Shown here: positions 58,030 through 64,000 of the stretch, piece after piece
Position numbering within the stretch: position 1 is the stretch's first letter
How the letters are laid out: each line of letters opens with the position of its first letter
Source of the DNA: Gnetum montanum
Lineage: Eukaryota; Streptophyta; Gnetopsida; Gnetales; Gnetaceae
Direction of reading: 5' to 3'
Length of the DNA stretch: 64,000 nt
Assembly (NCBI GenBank): GCA_015680685.1
Contig: MNCI01015561.1
Location: 592,418-656,417 of the forward strand
Made by a program: the position numbers and the translations under genes
Notes under the pieces: generated by a model
Seen by the model: the letters and a program-made list of their open reading frames with translations, nothing else
Told to the model about the DNA's origin: nothing
Database searches by the model: none

Positions 58030-59345
58030 ATCCTAGGATATGCCAACATTGTATCTACACTGATCTAGCCATGAAGCCAAGGAGGTAATTGCAGCAGCGG
58101 TTGAACCCTAGATTGAAGTAGATCATCAAAGAGAAAATCAAAAACCTTCTCAAGATGGGGTTTATCTATCCCATTGTGGATAGTGAGTGGGTTTGTTCAC
58201 TCGTGGTTATTTCAAAGAAAGATGGCAAGTGGCAAGTCTACATCAACTTTAGTTGTTGACTATGGAAACATTCACAGACCACTTTCCATTACCATTTGTG
58301 GATCAAGTGTTAGACACTATATCTAGGCATTGCTAATATAGTTTTTTGGATGGTTATTGTGGCTATAACCATCCAAAAAACTATACTAGCAATTCATAGT
58401 GGCTAGAGGATCAGGCCAAATCAACATTCACGAGTCCCTAGGAAACCTTTGCATATCAAAAGATGCCTTTTGGTGTTTGCAATGGTCCTATAACATTCCA
58501 ATGCTTGGTCTTGAGCATTTTTCATCTACAAATTGGTTACAGGGTAGAAGTCTTCATGGATGACCTCTCCACCTATGGAGCTATCTTCGAGCAAGCCTTA
58601 GACCACCTTAAGCAAGTGCTTAAAAGGTGTGTGGAGATAAATCTTTAGCTCAATTGGCAAAAGAACAATCTGATGGTCCAGGAGGGTATTGTACTTGGGC
58701 AAAGAATTTCTCAGGTAAGGATTGAGGTGGACCTTGAAAAGATAAGGGTCATCCAAGGAATAACTCATCAACTAAAAACTATTAAAAATGTTTGATCATT
58801 CCTTGGACACTAGCTACTACTGGTAATTCAAAGAGAATTTTTCTAAGGTTGCAAAGTCATTGGTTGAGCTTACAAAGAAAGAAGCTTCATTTATCTAGAC
58901 CAAGGAATGTGAAAATGCATTCTAGAGCCTCATGTAAAAGCTCATAAAGACTCCAATTTTACAAGCACCTAATTGGTCCAAACCATTTCATATCATGATA
59001 GATGCATCTAATTATGCCTTAGGAGCCATGCTTATATATTTAGATGACAAAAAATGTCTATATTATATCGATTGCGCAAGCTAAAGTATTGTGGATGCGT
59101 AGCTCAATTACACCACCACAAAGAAAGAACTGATGGTGGTGGTGTATGCTTTGGAAAAGTTTAGGCACTATGTGCTTGGATATAAAGTGTTTATGCACAC
59201 TAATCACAATGCCATCTACTTCCTAATGAATAAGCCAACGGTGAGCCCTTGTGTCATACGGTGGTTGGTGATCTTGCAGAAATTCAATCTTATGAAGGTA
59301 GATTGAAAGGGGACTGTGAATGTGATCGCTTAACATCTCTCTCAA
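58030..59345 (+). pseudogene. RT and RNase H of element I
   Basis: MGFIYPIVDSEWVCSLVVIS, KKDGKWQVYI, a decayed LPFVDQ region, an unusual inverted insertion at 58337-58385 in the FLDGY motif, MPFGVCNGPITFQCLVLSIF, catalytic VFMDDLS at about 58550-58570, then RNase H FHIMIDASNYALGAM, ELMVVVYALEKFRHYVLGYK and HNAIYFLMNK. Stops and at least two frame changes are present. Confidence 0.9.
58337..58385. repeat. Perfect 21-bp inverted repeat inside RT
   Basis: Arms 58337-58357 and 58365-58385 are exact reverse complements around the 7-base loop tgtggct. The second arm has no counterpart in the RT of element B or relic F and disrupts the frame, so it was made by local copying. Confidence 0.95.
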
Positions 59346-59489
59346 TTACGATGGGATGAAAAGAGGAGGAGAGTCCACTTTCTGATCAATTTCTTAATAA
59401 ACTTATCTTTGCTAGTGTAATAAATGAATAGATGCCTGTAGAACCAAAATGGTATGATGACAGCTTCACTTATCTTCTCACTCAAAAGA

Positions 59490-60760
59490 TGCCATAAGAT
59501 TTGGACTACAGGAAGAAACAACTTCTTCATCAGGCCAAACACTTTATGGAAATTAATGAACACCTTTACAAGGTGTGCGTTGATGGCCTAGTTCATTGGT
59601 GTGTACCTAATGTTGATTTATTATGCATTCTCCAACATGATCATGAGGGTTCTTGTGGGGGCCACTATGCTAGGAGATGCATGGCCAATAAGATCCTAAT
59701 GGCAAGGTATTCTTGGCCAACCATTTTCAGGGATGTCCACCAATTTGTTTGCTCTTGTGAACACTATCAATGAGATGATGGGATGACTAAACAAATGGAG
59801 GGACCTCAACAATGGACTCAACGACTAGAACCATTTGACATATGGGGCATCAACTTCATGGGTTCCATCACACCCATGTCAAATGAAAATACATATATAA
59901 TCATCACCATTGATTACTGCACAAAATGGGCAGAAGCAATAGTCATCACTGACTATACATCATTCACTACTACATAGTTTGTATAACAAAATATTGTGAA
60001 CAGGTTTGGGGTGCCACGTGCATTGATTTTTGACAATGAAACTCATTCTAGAGGTGCTACTTTTCGTAAGCTTATGCAACACTTGGGGGTTTAACATAAA
60101 TTAACAACACCCTACCACTTCCAAGCCAACTATAAACCAAAAGTTATCAATAGGAAGATTACAAAGATCTTAATGAGAACTATTAGCAAATATAGGAGAG
60201 ATTGGAACATAAAATTAAATGATGCCCTTTGGGCATACTGCTTAACATGGAAATTTCCTATAGGCTACTCTCTCTATGAGCCAGTGTATGGAAAATTACC
60301 AACTCTACCTATCCAATTCGAGCTTTGTACACATTCAATAGCCTGTGACTTGGACCTTGACCTTATCGTAGCACAAAAAGAAAGATTAATCAACCTGAAT
60401 GTGCTAAATGAAAATTGATTGATAGCCCTATCCTTGAATGAAGTGCATAAGGCATTCAACAAAAAGTGTCATAACCTTAGAATATGGAAAGAGAACTTTC
60501 AATCAAAAGATAAGGTTCTCTACTAAAACCCCACACACATACCTCAATGAACTAAGTTTTAGACATTGTGGGAGGAACCTTATATAATCGATGAAACCTT
60601 TCCTTTTGGGACCTTGATCATATACAAACCTAAAAGTCCAAATAGGAAGTAGTTGATCAACATCCAATAGGTAAAGCCTTTCCATGAGTTAAGCAAGCCA
60701 GTGCAACAAATACCTCAACAAACACACTCAATTTTTCAGATCTCCTCCTTAGTTTGATCA
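59490..60760 (+). pseudogene. Integrase of element I
   Basis: Best preserved integrase of the Athila-like family here. The zinc-binding part is in the open frame 59501-59773 (HEGSCGGHYARRCMANKILM, WPTIFRDVHQFVCSCEHY). The core in 59783-59977 has FDIWGINFMGSITPMSNEN (first Asp is Asn) and IDYCTKWAEAIVI; then ALIFDNETHS (second Asp kept). 60173-60418 gives WNIKLNDALWAYCLTWKFPI and YEPVYGKLPTLPIQ. The end resembles HSIFQISSL near 60730. Confidence 0.9.
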
Positions 60761-62099
60761 TGGGGGAGATGGGCATCCATGTTATACATATACATGGCTC
60801 CTTAGTTTTTCTATTTTTTTTTTGTTTTACACATTTTTGTTTTTGCAAATTATTTATTTTACATCTTTTCTATTTTAAAACCTTTTTCTATTTTACATCA
60901 TTTTTTGTTTTACACCATCATTAGTACATTTAAATTTTTCTTGATTATTTTACACTTTCTTATATATTTTGCTTTGTTTTAGTGTGGTTTTGTAATTTTT
61001 GTTAATAAATGTGCTTTATGCCAACAAGACACAATGGTGCTATAGCTATTACTAATGGTGGTTTGTGCTTAATGTTTTTATTTGCTAATGTTTAGTTTCA
61101 ATTTTTAAATTTTTTTACCAATGGCTAAGACATGGTTTCTTTTTCATGAAATAGGCAATGAGTCCACAACATCCACCCATCCACAAAAATCTATGGTTTT
61201 CCTCATTTTGGGAATATAAGGTTCCTTTCATTGAATAAACTTTTTAATAAATTTGTGACCTTAGTGGTTTTTAGAATTAGTAAGAATTTAAAGGTTTGCA
61301 TATGATGTGACTTCAAAGGGACTCAATACTCTTTGTGTTCTTCTACTTACTTGGGTGCATGAGCATTTTCATGGATTTCTTATTGTTCTGTGTCAACCAA
61401 TAACAAGAAATTGAATAGGTCTTTACATGGTGTGGTTTCCATCCAAAAATTACAAAGAAAAAAAACAAACTAAAACAAAAAAATAATAATAAAAAATGGT
61501 AAGAATTCAAAGCATATCCCTTAGACAAATAAACAAGATACAAGCATTGGTTATGGAACTAGAAAGACATGTTACCCATGCTTTAAGTTCCCCTCTAACT
61601 AAGGCCCTCTCTAACTTCCTGATTCTCTTTTCTTCTCTTTAAGGAATGGTGGTTGTTCTATGAAAGCTCTATTGTGTCTCAAGGAGATGGATCAATCTTG
61701 GAGTGATGATGCAAAGTCATTGAAAGTGGTTGGTTTTGGTTCGGACTGAGGATGAATCTTCTTAGGTCATTTAAACAAAAATCCACAAAGGACTTCTTAT
61801 GACCTCAATTTGAAACTTCATTCGACCTTCTTCATCATCCATCTATGCTACCCATAACTCACCTCATTGCTGGTGTCCATGTTCTTATTTGATGTCTTTT
61901 TTTGATGTACTTGAATTCTTTGGTAAAATCTTCCTAGTTTTTATGCTTAACTTTCATAAATCATTAATCAGCTATGGGGTCCATGGACTCCTTGGGTTGA
62001 GGTTATGTAAGGGCAAACATGGCATGTACCTACTATGGGGAGGATCCACTTACATATCTTTTGTTAGATTCCAGAATAGGTGGCAACAATAGAGCATTC
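60761..62099 (+). other. Post-pol region of element I
   Basis: T-rich start with ttttgttttacac words (60815-60915), the catccacccatccac landmark at 61162, ctctaactaaggccctc near 61590, and gggaggatccacttac near 62038. Non-coding. At about 62060 it jumps to the env-position ORF, skipping the roughly 800 bp that hold the promoter, leader and intron in element B. Confidence 0.65.
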
Positions 62100-64000
62100 C
62101 TACTAGGATGAGGCACTATCTCAACAAGTGAACCTTGAGGTGACCTTGCTGGAAGCCTGCCTAAACCAAATCAAATCAAGGGAGGTCTAGAAGAAAATGC
62201 TCTAGGAGTTAAACTTCGACTCTTTCTTGGAGCAAGCACCTAAAGAGATGCAAGACCAACTAAAGACCTCTTCCATGTGGCTAATTATCACTTCCAGTGG
62301 GGAGTGGTACATGGAAGAGATGTTTCTATTTTAAAGCAATAGATCGATTGGTTCAATGGTCAAGATCAAGGACATTTCAGTGTCCGACTCAGTGAAAGCC
62401 ATTGCAAAGGCACTTGGGTTGCCTGAAATTGGGGCAAATCTCACCTAGATTTTGATGCAAGTGGATCCCAACATAAAAAATGAAAGGATTTAGTGGTGCT
62501 ATGGTGTCGAGCGCAAGGATTATGGTGTGCTCACACCTACAGAAAGAATCAATTACAAGGTTGTGGCCTTTTACTTAAATCCCATGGTAAGGCCCATCAA
62601 GATCATTACCTTTTTTGCCCATGCACGTGCTACTATAAGTGGGAGAATCCTAGTTAACCTTCCACAACTAATCTATTTAGAGATAGAGAAGCAATTCAAG
62701 AAGAATGAATGTGGAAGGAAGGCACTCCCCTTCCCAAGCCTCATTAGAAAACTATGTCGAAGGGGAGGAATAGCTTGCTACACTAATGATGCTATTCGAT
62801 GCACTTTGACCATTAGTTGGGTGGAGATGATGAAGGATAAAACTTCTATAATAACAATCCAAGAAAAGGAGCAGCAACCATCACCTCTACTTGCCACTTA
62901 GAATAGAGTGTTGGACATCGCTGCAACATCCCAATGGTTGCATGAGTACCAAGAATGGCTCTTGAGCGAGTAAGAGCAACAGACAAGCATGAGTGGTGGA
63001 GACCCATCTATGTATTGGCCTACGATGAGTCACCTAAATGAGGTGGCTTGGATAGTCAGCTTGATGGGGGGAGGTGGATCCATTTTCTCTACACAATGAA
63101 TGCAGTTCTCTACAAGGTCAAATCCTAGTGCTAGATAGGTAATGGTATCTCTCTCAGAATAGCAGCAACTCCAAGAGATTTCTAGAAAGATCATGACCTT
63201 TCCAGTGTGCTTTGAGGAGGGCAAGGGAGTGATGTAGCACCAAGGGAAAGAAACAATAGAAAATGTGGTTGTTGACAAAATTTCCAAGATACTCAATGCA
63301 CTTGCAGCATCTGTACTAGACATCATTGTACTTAAAGATGTGCAGACATTTGTAGGGACCATAAGCGGTAAACTAAGCACAGCTCAACATGAACAACTAT
63401 TGGACCGACTGGTAGGAACTAAATAATCACTTTCGAATGTTTTTGACCTTATGGATAGTATAACTACAATCTAGTCATAGCTAATAGATGCAAGGGGCAA
63501 GAATATTATTTTGGAAGGGCAACTCAAAATAGCCAAGGAGCTAAATGAATGGTTGGTAGCAAAAGTTGTTGAACTAAGAGCCCAAATTGTTGACCCTGCA
63601 TTTCTCAACCCAGCACTAACGAGAGATGAAGCTCTTGAATAGCTTCACACTAGGTTGAAAAGGGTTGAGCGAGAGGCCACCCAGCATAGAATTTAGAATA
63701 GAATTCAGAAGGCCTTGGATTTGACTTGCTAAGAGAATGTGCAGCTAACCGTAGAAAACCATTGCCTACGAAACATTGATGTGCATAAATAATAATTGAT
63801 TGATTTTATCCCTCATTAGTAGGAACAACTAATCAAAGAAAATACATTGTTAAGAAGATTGGCAGCTAAGAACGGAAACCTCTCCATAGAAGAGGTTTGT
63901 GCCTTTCACCAAAAGACTACAATAGAAGTAGTTGCCTAGAAATCAGAGGCTCTCAAATTTGAAAGAGTCAAGAATCATTACAAGGACCAAGTTAGCCTAC
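62100..64000 (+). pseudogene. Env-position ORF of element I (continues past window)
   Basis: Conserved core open at 62527-62901: LTPTERINYKVVAFYLNPMV, RPIKIITFFAHARATISGRI, LIYLEIEKQFKKNECGRKAL and PFPSLIRKLCRRGGIACYTN. It resembles the putative plant transposon protein domain. From 63000 on it is Leu/Glu/Gln-rich with coiled-coil character (SGKLSTAQHEQLLDRL-like near 63365-63410). No membrane segment seen. Collinear with the copies in B, X and Y. Confidence 0.75.

Larger units (their letters stand above)
53528..64000 (+). mobile_element. Element I: Athila-like retrotransposon, 5' LTR to env-position ORF (runs off window)
   Basis: 5' LTR 53528-54455, primer site, gag 54611-56880, protease 57130-57480, RT/RNase H 58030-59345, integrase 59490-60760, post-pol region, env-position ORF from about 62100 to beyond 64000. 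Order and spacing follow element B, except that B's internal promoter and intron segment is absent here. Stops are common, so it is inactive. Confidence 0.9.

Overview
The window looks like gene-poor heterochromatin from a land plant with a large, repeat-rich genome. The evidence is plant-type Ty3/gypsy LTR retrotransposons nested in one another, primer sites matching plant tRNA-Asp, plant pentatricopeptide-repeat (PPR) and plant subtilase debris, a PIF1/Helitron-type helicase relic, and a (TA)n-flanked foldback element. Species cannot be named. No intact host gene, tRNA, rRNA or CRISPR array was seen. Most coding relics carry many stops where related copies have CAG, CAA, CGA or TGG, as expected of long-methylated, deaminated repeats.

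Layout. 1-3345: 3' end of a plus-strand Tat-like element (integrase tail, 37-bp tandem repeats, long 3' region). 3346-4153: unassigned, GC-richer. 4154-6634 plus 13807-14543: 5' half of a minus-strand Athila-like element whose LTR is split by a younger minus-strand insertion, element A (6762-13801), with an exact 5-bp target duplication ACTAT. Element A keeps gag and part of the protease but has lost RT, RNase H and integrase. 14553-26572: plus-strand autonomous-type element B (gag, PR, RT/RH, IN, a long post-pol region with an LTR-like internal promoter and a putative intron, an env-position ORF, PPT and 3' LTR). 26573-29990: minus-strand chromovirus-like relic Z.

30010-30361 and 50988-52729 are two halves of an old plus-strand element Y. 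They are separated by a minus-strand composite X of about 20.6 kb (LTRs at 30362-31199 and 50124-50987, shared flank AATGC). Inside X lie an env-position ORF, a PR fragment, a PPR pseudogene with a CpG-rich front, a hairpin element, a PIF1-like helicase relic, subtilase pseudogene fragments, a plus-strand pol relic F, an LTR of another subfamily, and a gag. 52730-53527 is unassigned. 53528-64000 is plus-strand element I, from its 5' LTR through gag, PR, RT/RH and IN into its env-position ORF, running off the window.

The dominant family has LTRs starting TGATGA and ending TCATCA, a tRNA-Asp primer site as in the Athila lineage, a Gag with a conserved Cys/aromatic/His/Cys motif in place of a normal CCHC knuckle, and, in fuller copies, an extra ORF downstream of pol that resembles a plant-transposon protein domain rather than an envelope. 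The points most worth following are the internal promoter and intron ahead of that ORF, the pol-less but gag-preserving derivative A, the two interchangeable Gag N-terminal modules, and the palindrome arrays at the start of U3.
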